Positions 9,549 through 17,122 of a stretch of 46,622 nucleotides of DNA are shown piece after piece. The DNA lies in contig CALXDP010000014.1 in the NCBI GenBank assembly GCA_944387095.1, positions 1 to 46,622 of the forward strand, written 5' to 3'. The stretch comes from an uncultured Oscillospiraceae bacterium (lineage in GTDB: Bacteria > Bacillota > Clostridia > Oscillospirales > Oscillospiraceae). Under the pieces are notes generated by a model. That model did no database searches. It had not been told where the DNA came from and saw only the letters and a list, made by a program, of their open reading frames with translations. The first letter of the stretch is position 1. Each line of letters begins with the position of its first letter. The position numbers and the translations under genes are program-made.

Positions 9549-10874
9549 ATGAAAAAAGCTCTTGCACTGCTCCTGGCCGCTATGATGGCGTTCAGTCTGT
9601 TCGCCTGCAACAGCGACACTGAAACCTCTCAGGCCCCCACCAGTGAAGATCCCGGCAGTACCACCTCCGACAACGGCGGCGGCACGGTCACCAACGCCGA
9701 GAAGCCTCTGGTGTGGTTCAACCGCCAGCCCTCCAACAGCTCCACCGGTGAGCTGGACATGGAGGCTCTGACCTTCAACGACAACACCTACTACGTAGGC
9801 TTCGACGCCAACCAGGGCGCCGAGCTCCAGGGCGAGATGGTTGTGGACTACATCACCTCCTCCATCCAGGCCGATCTGGATGCCGGCGAGGAGGTCTCCC
9901 TGGACCGTAACGGCGACGGCATCATCGGCTACGTGCTGGCCATCGGCGACATCGGCCACAACGACTCCATCGCCCGTACCCGCGGCGCCCGCGCCGCCCT
10001 GGGCACCGGCATCCAGGTGGACGGCGCCATCAACTCCGAGCCCATCGGCATCAACACCGACGGCTCCTCCACCATCGTGCAGGACGGCACCCTGACCGTG
10101 GGTGACACCACCTACACCGTGCGTGAGCTGGCCTCTCAGGCCATGGTGAACTCTTCTGGCGCCACCTGGGACGCCCCCACCGCCGGCAACGCCATCACCA
10201 CCTGGGCCGCTTCCTTCGGCGATCAGATCGACGTGATCGTGTCCAACAACGACGGCATGGGCATGGCCATGTTCAACGCCTGGTCCCAGGAGCAGGGCGT
10301 GCCCACCTTCGGCTATGACGCCAACTCCGACGCCGTGGCCGCCATCGCCCAGGGCTTCGGCGGCACCATCAGCCAGCACGCCGACGTGCAGGCCTACCTG
10401 ACTCTGCGGGTGATCCGCAACGCTCTGGACGGCGTGGATATCGACACCGGCATCGGCACCGCTGACGAGGCGGGCAACGTGCTCAGCGAGGACGTGTACT
10501 ACTATGACGAGGCCTCCCGCTCCTACTACGCTCTGAACGTGGCCGTTACCGCGGAGAACTACGAGGACTTCCTGGACTCCACCGTGACCTATGCCCCTGT
10601 CTCCAACCAGCTCAGCGAGGAGACCAGCCCGGTGAAGAACGTGTGGCTGAACATCTACAACGCCTCCGATAACTTCCTGAGCGGCACCTACCAACCCCTG
10701 CTGCAGGCCTATGACGACCTGCTCAACCTGAATGTAGACTACATCGGCGGTGACGGCCAGACTGAGGCCAACATCACCAACAGTCTGGGCAACCCCGACC
10801 AGTATGATGCCTTCGCCATCAACATGGTTCGGACCGACAACGCCGCCTCCTACACCTCTATTCTCAGCCAGTAA
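9549..10874 (+). CDS. mglB: Galactose-type ABC transporter substrate-binding lipoprotein, apparently circularly permuted
   Basis: 441-aa sugar-binding lipoprotein. The signal peptide ends with lipobox LFAC (C20), followed by a Ser/Thr/Gly linker to about residue 51. Residues 52-355 match MglB from its fourth strand onwards: KPLVWFNRQPS (as in VPVVFFNKEPS), YYVGFDANQGAELQGEM, DRNGDGIIGYVLAIGD, VIVSNNDGMGMAMFNAW, VPTFGYDANSDAV. Residues 364-441 then match the N-terminal portion of ordinary MglB: NVWLNIYNASDNFLSG (as in GVLLYKYDDNFMS) and DAFAINMVRTDNAASY (as in KALAINLVDPAAAG). The order is therefore rotated. Start ATG is 8 nt after AAAGGAG. It is the first gene of an operon with mglA and mglC. 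Sugar specificity is inferred from the MglB likeness. Confidence 0.85.
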   Translation: MKKALALLLAAMMAFSLFACNSDTETSQAPTSEDPGSTTSDNGGGTVTNAEKPLVWFNRQPSNSSTGELDMEALTFNDNTYYVGFDANQGAELQGEMVVDYITSSIQADLDAGEEVSLDRNGDGIIGYVLAIGDIGHNDSIARTRGARAALGTGIQVDGAINSEPIGINTDGSSTIVQDGTLTVGDTTYTVRELASQAMVNSSGATWDAPTAGNAITTWAASFGDQIDVIVSNNDGMGMAMFNAWSQEQGVPTFGYDANSDAVAAIAQGFGGTISQHADVQAYLTLRVIRNALDGVDIDTGIGTADEAGNVLSEDVYYYDEASRSYYALNVAVTAENYEDFLDSTVTYAPVSNQLSEETSPVKNVWLNIYNASDNFLSGTYQPLLQAYDDLLNLNVDYIGGDGQTEANITNSLGNPDQYDAFAINMVRTDNAASYTSILSQ

Positions 10875-10885
10875 TCTGGCCCCTC

Positions 10886-10994
10886 CCGGCCAGCAAGGCC
10901 GGATGCAGGAAGTAATGTAACACGCGATTAGGGAGAAGGAATTCTTCGTTCGGGAGAACTGGTCTCTCCGTTCGGTGAAAGCCTTCTCCCTAAT
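10886..10994 (+). promoter_or_regulatory. mglB-mglA intergenic hairpins
   Basis: Two stem-loops in the 196-nt gap. The first is CCGGCC (10886-10891), loop AGCAA, GGCCGG (10897-10902). The second pairs ATTAGGGAGAAGG (10927-10939) with CCTTCTCCCTAAT (10982-10994), a perfect 13-bp stem whose interior holds a smaller GGGAGA/TCTCTCC hairpin. Neither is followed by a T-run. Such structures between a binding-protein gene and the rest of an importer operon commonly protect or trim the mRNA so that the binding protein is made in excess; that role is inferred. Confidence 0.6.
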
Positions 10995-11070
10995 GGCTTT
11001 CTTTAGGAAACTTGGGCAGGGGCAGCCGCCCTTGTTGCACACAACAACACCGGATATGGGAGTAACAAAG

Positions 11071-12579
11071 ATGGCAGAAAGGAAAGACGACATCGTCCTG
11101 TCCATCCGCGGTATGAGCAAGTCCTTCGGACGCAACCGGGTGCTTGACCATATCAATCTGGACGTGAAGCGCGGAACGGTCATGGGCCTCATGGGGGAGA
11201 ATGGCGCTGGCAAGTCCACCATGATGAAATGCCTGTTCGGCACCTACCAGAAGGATGAAGGAACCATTTATTTAAACGGCAAGGAGATCAGCTTCTCCGG
11301 CCCTAAGGAGGCCCTGGAAAATGGGATCGCCATGGTCCACCAGGAGCTGAACCAGTGCCTGGAGCGCAGCGTCACCGACAATCTGTTTCTGGGCCGGTAT
11401 CCCACCAACGCCGTGGGCGTGGTGGACGAGGGGCAGATGAAGCGCAAGGCCGCCGAGCTGTTCCGCAAGCTGGGCATCACCGTGAACCTGACCCAGCCCA
11501 TGCGCAACATGTCCGTTTCCCAGCGGCAGATGTGCGAGATCGCCAAGGCGATCTCCTACAATTCCCAGGTCATCGTCCTGGACGAGCCCACCTCCTCCCT
11601 CACGGTGCGGGAGGTGGAGAAGCTCTTTGAGATGATGCGCTCCCTGAAGGAGCAGGGCATCTCCCTGATCTACATTTCCCACAAGATGGACGAGATCTTC
11701 GAGATCTGCGACGAGGTCTCCGTCCTGCGGGACGGCAAGCTGGTCATGACCAAGGCCACCCAGGACACCAGTATGAACGAGCTGATTTCCGCCATGGTGG
11801 GCCGTTCTCTGGACAGCCGTTTCCCGCCGGTGGACAACATGCCGGGGGACACCATTCTCTCCATCCAGCACCTGTCCACCAAATACGCCCCTCATCTGCA
11901 GGATATCTCCTTTGATGTGAAAGAAGGGGAGATCTTCGGTCTGTACGGACTGGTGGGCGCCGGGCGCACCGAGCTTTTGGAGACCATTTTCGGCGTGCGC
12001 ACCAGGGCGGCGGGCCGCGTGTATTTTAAGAACCACCTGATGAACTTTAACAACGCCAAAGAGGCCATCGAGCACGGCTTTGCCCTGATCACAGAGGAGC
12101 GCAAGGCCAACGGCCTGTTTTTGAAGTGCGATCTGACCTTTAACACCACCATCGCCAACCTGGACCAGTACAAGACCGGGCTGGCCCTGTCCAACCCCAA
12201 GATGGTGAAGGCCACCAACCGGGAGATCAAGACCATGCGCACCAAGTGCATGGGACCGGACGACATGATCACCAGCCTGTCCGGCGGCAACCAGCAGAAG
12301 GTCATTTTCGGCAAATGGCTGGAGCGGGCGCCCCAGATCTTTATGATGGACGAACCCACACGGGGCATTGACGTGGGCGCGAAGTACGAGATCTATGAGC
12401 TGATCATCAACATGGCGAAGCAGGGCAAGACCATCATCGTGGTCTCCTCTGAGATGCCTGAGATCCTCGGCATCACCAACCGCATCGGCGTGATGTCCAA
12501 CGGCCGCCTGTCCGGGATCGTGAACACCAAGGACACCGACCAGGAGGAGCTCCTGCGCCTGAGCGCGAAATACCTATAA
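11071..12579 (+). CDS. mglA: Sugar ABC transporter ATP-binding protein, MglA type
   Basis: 502-aa double-ATPase subunit of a CUT2 (ribose/galactose) importer. N-terminal ATPase: Walker A GENGAGKST, a weak signature (MSVSQRQMCEIAKA) and Walker B VIVLDEPTSSLT. C-terminal ATPase: Walker A degraded to GLVGAGRTE, as usual in this family, signature LSGGNQQKV and Walker B IFMMDEPTRGIDVG. ATG at 11071 lies 8 nt after GGGAG; the longer frame upstream would run through the intergenic hairpin and lacks an SD. Downstream mglC starts 18 nt after the stop. It acts at the inner face of the membrane, coupling ATP hydrolysis to sugar import. Confidence 0.93.
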   Translation: MAERKDDIVLSIRGMSKSFGRNRVLDHINLDVKRGTVMGLMGENGAGKSTMMKCLFGTYQKDEGTIYLNGKEISFSGPKEALENGIAMVHQELNQCLERSVTDNLFLGRYPTNAVGVVDEGQMKRKAAELFRKLGITVNLTQPMRNMSVSQRQMCEIAKAISYNSQVIVLDEPTSSLTVREVEKLFEMMRSLKEQGISLIYISHKMDEIFEICDEVSVLRDGKLVMTKATQDTSMNELISAMVGRSLDSRFPPVDNMPGDTILSIQHLSTKYAPHLQDISFDVKEGEIFGLYGLVGAGRTELLETIFGVRTRAAGRVYFKNHLMNFNNAKEAIEHGFALITEERKANGLFLKCDLTFNTTIANLDQYKTGLALSNPKMVKATNREIKTMRTKCMGPDDMITSLSGGNQQKVIFGKWLERAPQIFMMDEPTRGIDVGAKYEIYELIINMAKQGKTIIVVSSEMPEILGITNRIGVMSNGRLSGIVNTKDTDQEELLRLSAKYL

Positions 12580-12597
12580 ACGGGGGGGACATTGCAT

Positions 12598-14250
12598 ATG
12601 ACAACAGAAAATAAGAAAATTCTCACGGCTGAGCAGGAGCTCCAGCTCCGCCAGCCCATCGATGAATATGTGGGCGGCATCCAGGAAAAGATCAACGCCC
12701 TGCGGGCGGACGGCACGGACCGCGTTATTGAGATTCAAAACAGCATTGACAGCGTGAAGCGAGACCGGATCTACACCAAGCAGGAGAAGGAGAGCCAGCT
12801 CAGCCAGCTCAAACAGGAGCTGGAAAAGGCCAAGGGGGTGGAGGCCCAGCACAAGGCGGAGATCTCCAAGCTGATCGCCGACGCCGAGGGCTACCTCAAG
12901 GCCAATTTCGACGGCTATTACCAGGCGGTAAAGGCCAGCTGCCAGCAGGAGAAGCTGGCCGCCCAGGAAAAGTATCGCCAGAGCGTAAACCAGCTCAACA
13001 AAACCCACCAGGAGACGCTGGCCAAGCTCACCGACCACACGGAGATCAAGGACGAGAAGTACGTCCAGAAGAACCGCCTGTTCGACGCGAAGATGCAGCT
13101 GGACAAGGACCTTCAGGAGGTGAAGGACCGCCGGCACGCCGCCGTGGAGTACCAGTACCACCTGATCGACCTGCTGCGTATGTCCAAATTCACTGTGGGC
13201 CAGTCCCTGGCCCAGCGGTGGGAGAACTACAAGTACACCTTCAACCGCCGGGACTTCCTGCTGAAAAACGGCCTGTACATCGCCATCATCGCGATTTTTG
13301 CCGCGCTGTGCATCCTTGCCCCGATTCTCCGGGGCTTCCCACTCCTCACTGTAAACAATGTTCTGAACATTCTCCAGCAAGCCTCCCCCAGAATGTTCCT
13401 GGCCCTGGGCGTGGCCGGCCTGATCCTGCTGGCCGGCACCGACCTGTCCATCGGCCGTATGGTGGGTATGGGCGTAACCGCCGCCACCATCGTGATGCAC
13501 CGGGGCATCAACACCGGCTCGGTGTTTGGCCATATCTTTGACTTCACCTCCATGCCGGTCATGGCCCGGGTTATCCTGGCCCTGGTGGTGTGTATCGCTC
13601 TATGTACGGTGTTCACCACCATCGCCGGCTTCTTCACCGCCAAATTCAAGATGCATCCCTTCATCTCCACCATGGCCAACCAGCTGATCATCTTCGGCCT
13701 GGTGACCTACTCTACCCGCGGTGTGTCCTTTGGCGCCATCGAGGACGGCATCCAGCAGGCAATCATGCCCCGGCTGGGCAGCTTCCCCACCATCATCCTG
13801 TGGGCCGTGGCCGCGGTGATCATCGTGTGGTTCATCTGGAACAAAACCACCTTCGGCAAGAACCTGTTCGCCGTGGGCGGCAATGCCGAGGCCGCCTCGG
13901 TCTCCGGCATCTCCGTGTTCAAGGTCACGGTAGGCGCCTTCGTCATGGCCGGCATCCTGTATGGCTTCGGCTCCTGGCTGGAGTGTATCCGCATGGTGGG
14001 CTCCGGCGCTGCTGCCTATGGCCAGGGCTGGGATATGGAAGCCATCGCAGCCTGCGTGGTGGGCGGCGTGTCCTTCACCGGCGGCATTGGCAAGATCTCC
14101 GGCGTAGTGGTGGGCGTGGTGATCTTCACTGCCCTGACCTACTCCCTGACCACCCTGGGTATCGATGCCAATCTGCAGTTCGTCTTCTCCGGTGTCATCA
14201 TCCTGGTGGCGGTTATGCTGGACTGCCTGAAGTACGTGCAGAAGAAATAA
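12598..14250 (+). CDS. mglC: Sugar ABC transporter permease, MglC type, with N-terminal coiled-coil extension
   Basis: 550-aa permease of the CUT2 family. The membrane domain starts near residue 219 (LLKNGLYIAIIAIFAALCI) and keeps family motifs LAGTDLSIGRMVGMGV, FTAKFKMHPFISTMANQLI, AVGGNAEAASVSGI and GGVSFTGGIGKISGV. The first ~215 residues are unlike normal MglC: hydrophilic, Lys/Glu/Gln-rich, heptad-like (KQEKESQLSQLKQELEKAKG, HKAEISKLIADAEG), predicted cytoplasmic coiled coil. The usual family length is about 330-350 aa. ATG at 12598 follows a G-run (12582-12588) at a normal distance; an in-frame TTG lies two codons upstream. The role of the extension is unknown; it could dimerise, or dock a regulator or the ATPase. 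Confidence 0.9.
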   Translation: MTTENKKILTAEQELQLRQPIDEYVGGIQEKINALRADGTDRVIEIQNSIDSVKRDRIYTKQEKESQLSQLKQELEKAKGVEAQHKAEISKLIADAEGYLKANFDGYYQAVKASCQQEKLAAQEKYRQSVNQLNKTHQETLAKLTDHTEIKDEKYVQKNRLFDAKMQLDKDLQEVKDRRHAAVEYQYHLIDLLRMSKFTVGQSLAQRWENYKYTFNRRDFLLKNGLYIAIIAIFAALCILAPILRGFPLLTVNNVLNILQQASPRMFLALGVAGLILLAGTDLSIGRMVGMGVTAATIVMHRGINTGSVFGHIFDFTSMPVMARVILALVVCIALCTVFTTIAGFFTAKFKMHPFISTMANQLIIFGLVTYSTRGVSFGAIEDGIQQAIMPRLGSFPTIILWAVAAVIIVWFIWNKTTFGKNLFAVGGNAEAASVSGISVFKVTVGAFVMAGILYGFGSWLECIRMVGSGAAAYGQGWDMEAIAACVVGGVSFTGGIGKISGVVVGVVIFTALTYSLTTLGIDANLQFVFSGVIILVAVMLDCLKYVQKK

Positions 14251-14298
14251 TGGCTCCCCATTTGCCCAAGCGGCACTGAAATCGAATCAATCTGCCTC

Positions 14299-14337
14299 AG
14301 CCGGGAACCTCACGTAGGAGGTTCCCGGCTGCCTTTT
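14299..14337 (+). terminator. Terminator of the mgl operon
   Basis: AGCCGGGAACCTC (14299-14311), loop ACGTAG, GAGGTTCCCGGCT (14318-14330), then GCCTTTT. Perfect 13-bp stem 49 nt after the mglC stop. Confidence 0.88.
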
Positions 14338-14409
14338 CCTTGGGTCTGGCTGCCTTTCCGTCAGCAGCCCATATATCCTCTTTTTCTTTTCACCGGAATT
14401 TTTACAAAG

Positions 14410-14447
14410 AAAAGCCCACCAGAATCCGTGGATTCCGGCGGGCTTTT
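14410..14447 (-). terminator. Terminator of the citMHS-atuA-adc operon
   Basis: Arms 14410-14427 and 14430-14447 form an 18-bp stem with a two-base loop, flanked by A-run and T-run. On the plus strand three or so positions are A-C mismatches; on the minus strand the same positions become G-U wobbles, so the structure is complete only in the minus-strand transcript. This identifies it as the end of the minus operon (last stop 14565). The plus-strand operon ends at its own hairpin just upstream. Confidence 0.85.
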
Positions 14448-14564
14448 GAGCAGCGCGGGCGGTTTCAGATTTCCGGTCCTCCCGGTTGCGGGGAAGCTGG
14501 GTTTCCGCTCCGCCTGTCAGTTCCCACATGGGGCAGTTCAGCACACAGGCATTGCGCCCCTTTG

Positions 14565-15419
14565 TCAGCGCACGCGCCTTTGGTCGTACACATCGCCGTA
14601 ATGTTGCAGCTTGACCACCGATCCGCCCAACACACGCAGCACCGGGAGGGAGGCCAGTCCCCGGACAATATGGTACTGGGTGGGCATATCCTCCCAGGTG
14701 GGGACATGCCAGGTAAGGCTGCCTGTGCACCAGCTGCGCTCCGGGGGCGGAAGGGGCGGCAGGCCTTCCGGCAGCGGGCTGCCCTTGGGCGACAGGGTCA
14801 CGTAGGCCACGTCTGCCTTGCAAAAGCCATCCCCGGTACAGGGGAAGTATTTGTAGTGGAGCAGGCCCTCGTTCTCCGGGTCCAAAAGCACCGACTGGAG
14901 CAGTTCCAGATTCTCCGGCTCAGTCCCAGTCTCCATCCGCAGATCCAGAAAGCGAAAGCCCCACGAGAAGAGAGACGCCTTGGCCGTGTGGCGGAAGGTG
15001 TGCATATCCTCAATGTCGGCAAAGACCTTTGCGTAGCCCAGCTGCTCCCGGCCGGAGAGAATAGGGTCGGCGTGACTTTCCCAGATGGCCAGCTGATACT
15101 GTCCGCAGACAGTCTCCTCCTGTCCCTGGTAAAACACAGGGGTGTTGAATGTAACCACGTTATACCCCCGGCCAGCCAGCCACGGTAGGTTGCGGTGCAT
15201 TTTGTGGGTGACGATCACATAGGGCTTACGCACGGAGAACCCCTGGGGCAGGAAATTCTCTATCACCCCCGGATCCGTCTCATAGACCAGCGAATGCTGG
15301 ACGCTGTCCTGGGGGCCAGCCCAACAGAGACGGCGGCCGTCTGGTCCGCGGCGCGGACCGCAGGCCGGGCCAAAATGCACTGGCATTTGGTACATCTCAT
15401 GCTCTTCAAACTTGAACAA
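14565..15419 (-). CDS. Acetoacetate decarboxylase-like protein
   Basis: 284-aa protein of the acetoacetate decarboxylase (ADC) superfamily. VYETDPGVIENFLPQGF, VFYQGQEETVCGQYQLAIW and LSGREQLGYAKVFADIE match the family core. K131 in the GYAK motif lies where the Schiff-base Lys of ADC sits, so a decarboxylase or aldol/dehydratase chemistry through an imine is plausible; the true substrate is unknown. The start is TTG at 15419, with AAAGGAGG about 7 nt upstream. It is the last gene of a four-gene operon, 13 nt after the AtuA-like small gene, and would act on an intermediate of the same pathway. Confidence 0.78.
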   Translation of the reverse strand: MFKFEEHEMYQMPVHFGPACGPRRGPDGRRLCWAGPQDSVQHSLVYETDPGVIENFLPQGFSVRKPYVIVTHKMHRNLPWLAGRGYNVVTFNTPVFYQGQEETVCGQYQLAIWESHADPILSGREQLGYAKVFADIEDMHTFRHTAKASLFSWGFRFLDLRMETGTEPENLELLQSVLLDPENEGLLHYKYFPCTGDGFCKADVAYVTLSPKGSPLPEGLPPLPPPERSWCTGSLTWHVPTWEDMPTQYHIVRGLASLPVLRVLGGSVVKLQHYGDVYDQRRVR

Positions 15420-15432
15420 TGCGCCCCCTCCT

Positions 15433-15732
15433 TTACAGTTCCATCTCCAAAAGGGCGGAACTCAGGGCCTTACCGTGCTTATCCATGACCAGGCTTCGCA
15501 GTACGCCGCCGCCCAGAGCCTGCTCCATTACAAAGTTCAACGCGCAGATGCCGTCCACTTCATAGCGGGTCACCGCTCCCTTGCAGATCTCCGAGAAATA
15601 TTCCTTGACCCGCTCAGCGGTAACTTTTTCCTTCAGCATCGGATAGTCGGCCTCATCCCATGGGATAAGGGAAATGTTGGAGATGTCCCCCTTGTCCCCG
15701 GTGCGGGAATGGCAGATCTCTTTCAGTTTCAT
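15433..15732 (-). CDS. AtuA C-terminal-like small protein
   Basis: 99-aa protein equal to the C-terminal ferredoxin-fold-like domain that is fused to AtuA in Pseudomonas-type acyclic terpene degradation proteins. Diagnostic opening: ICHSRTGDKGDISNISLIPW, then TAERVKEYFSEICKGAVTRYEV and a NFVMEQALGGGVLRSLVMDKHGK ending. Here it is a separate gene starting 1 nt after the stop of the DUF1446 gene, so the two are almost certainly made together and form a complex. Biochemical function is not established. Confidence 0.8.
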   Translation of the reverse strand: MKLKEICHSRTGDKGDISNISLIPWDEADYPMLKEKVTAERVKEYFSEICKGAVTRYEVDGICALNFVMEQALGGGVLRSLVMDKHGKALSSALLEMEL

Positions 15733-15733
15733 A

Positions 15734-17083
15734 TCAAATCACCTCATACGTAACCTGTTGTATCACCGACTCCCGGGGAACGAAGTAGGAAAAAACAGAG
15801 ATGATCTCCGAAATCCGCATGGTGGCGCCGCCCCCCCCGGTGGGTCCGTTGGTGTAGATGGAATCCCCTTCGTTGGACACCTTCACCGCGTTTGCCCTGT
15901 CCTCGGTGCGCACCGCCACATGGAGGCGAACCTCGCCCCAGCGCCCATCGCTAAGATACGCGGCCAGCTTATCCTTATACAGGGAGTTGTAGCCAATGTA
16001 ATCCACCCGGGTTTCGGTATACTCCACGCCCAACCGATCCAGGCGCTTCAGGAACATGTCGCCGGCCAGCCGCGCCCGCTCTAACGCGTTGCAGCCGCCA
16101 TAGCTGATCTCGCAGTCCGTGATAAAACTGTCCCGGTAGCACACGTTTACCTTGAGCGTCTGAGGCAGCCCGTGGCTGGTAGCGCCCCAGGCGGACACCC
16201 GGTCCTTTCCTTCCTGGGTAAAGCGCACCTTGGAAAAATCCGCGATACAATCGGGCGTCAGATAGGCCGCAGGATTGTGGATTTCATAGAGCATCTGTTC
16301 CTTGCAGGTGTCTACACTGACCAACCCGCCGGTTCCTTCCACTTTGGTCAGGAAAAACCGGCCGGTCTCGTCAAACTCTACCAGCGGGAATCCCAGGTTA
16401 TCAAGATCCTCTACTTCTTTGTACCCTGGATCGGCATAGTACCCGCCGGTGACCTGGCCCCCGCACTCCAGCAAATGCCCTGCCAGTACACATTGGCCAA
16501 TCTGGTCTGCGTTTTCCAGGGTCCATCCATACTCATAGCACAGAGGGGCCAGGGTGAGCGTGGGGTCGGACACCCGGCCGGTGATCACCACATCGGCACC
16601 GTTTTTCAGCGCCTCGATGATGCCGGAGGCGTCCACATAGGCATTGGCCGAAACAATCCGGTCCTTCCAATCTCCCACCTTCCCGGGAAACTCCAAAATC
16701 GGGTCCTCCCAGTGTTGGTCCAGCGTGTCAAACACGTCGTCGCCTGTCACTGCGGCAAATTTCAGCCCGGTGATACCCTGTTCCCTGGCAATCTCCATGG
16801 CCTTAGCCACCGCCGCCCGGGGATTGACGGCGCCCATGTTGGTGATGATCTTGACGCCATGCTCTTTGGCCGGCTTGAGCACCTGGCTCAGGCGGTATTC
16901 CAGCAGTCGGCTATATCCCTTTGTGGGATCCGCCAGCATCTCCTGCCGGGCCAGGCCAATGGTCCGCTCGGCCAGGCATTCAAAGATGATATAATCCAGT
17001 TTACCCTTTTCAATCAGGGTCACGGCGGGGTCCACGCGGTCGCCCGCAAAACCGGCTCCGCCGCCAATCCGTACTTTTTTCAT
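15734..17083 (-). CDS. AtuA family protein (DUF1446)
   Basis: 449-aa protein of the acyclic terpene utilisation AtuA family (PF07287). Opens with VRIGGGAGFAGDRVDPAVTLIEKGKLDYIIFECLAERT and continues with GVKIITNMGAVNPRAAVAKAMEIA, ADVVITGRVSDPTLTLAPL, GHLLECGGQVTGGYY and TKVEGTGGLVSVDTCKEQMLYEIH, all family hallmarks. In pseudomonads AtuA is needed for citronellol/geraniol breakdown, but in anaerobic Clostridia homologues occur next to carboxylate transporters and the reaction is unknown. It lies between the CitMHS transporter (39-nt gap) and the small AtuA-like gene (1-nt gap). Confidence 0.86.
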   Translation of the reverse strand: MKKVRIGGGAGFAGDRVDPAVTLIEKGKLDYIIFECLAERTIGLARQEMLADPTKGYSRLLEYRLSQVLKPAKEHGVKIITNMGAVNPRAAVAKAMEIAREQGITGLKFAAVTGDDVFDTLDQHWEDPILEFPGKVGDWKDRIVSANAYVDASGIIEALKNGADVVITGRVSDPTLTLAPLCYEYGWTLENADQIGQCVLAGHLLECGGQVTGGYYADPGYKEVEDLDNLGFPLVEFDETGRFFLTKVEGTGGLVSVDTCKEQMLYEIHNPAAYLTPDCIADFSKVRFTQEGKDRVSAWGATSHGLPQTLKVNVCYRDSFITDCEISYGGCNALERARLAGDMFLKRLDRLGVEYTETRVDYIGYNSLYKDKLAAYLSDGRWGEVRLHVAVRTEDRANAVKVSNEGDSIYTNGPTGGGGATMRISEIISVFSYFVPRESVIQQVTYEVI

Positions 17084-17122
17084 ACTGTCAGAATCCCTTT
17101 CTTACTTCTAGCAACTCTTATA

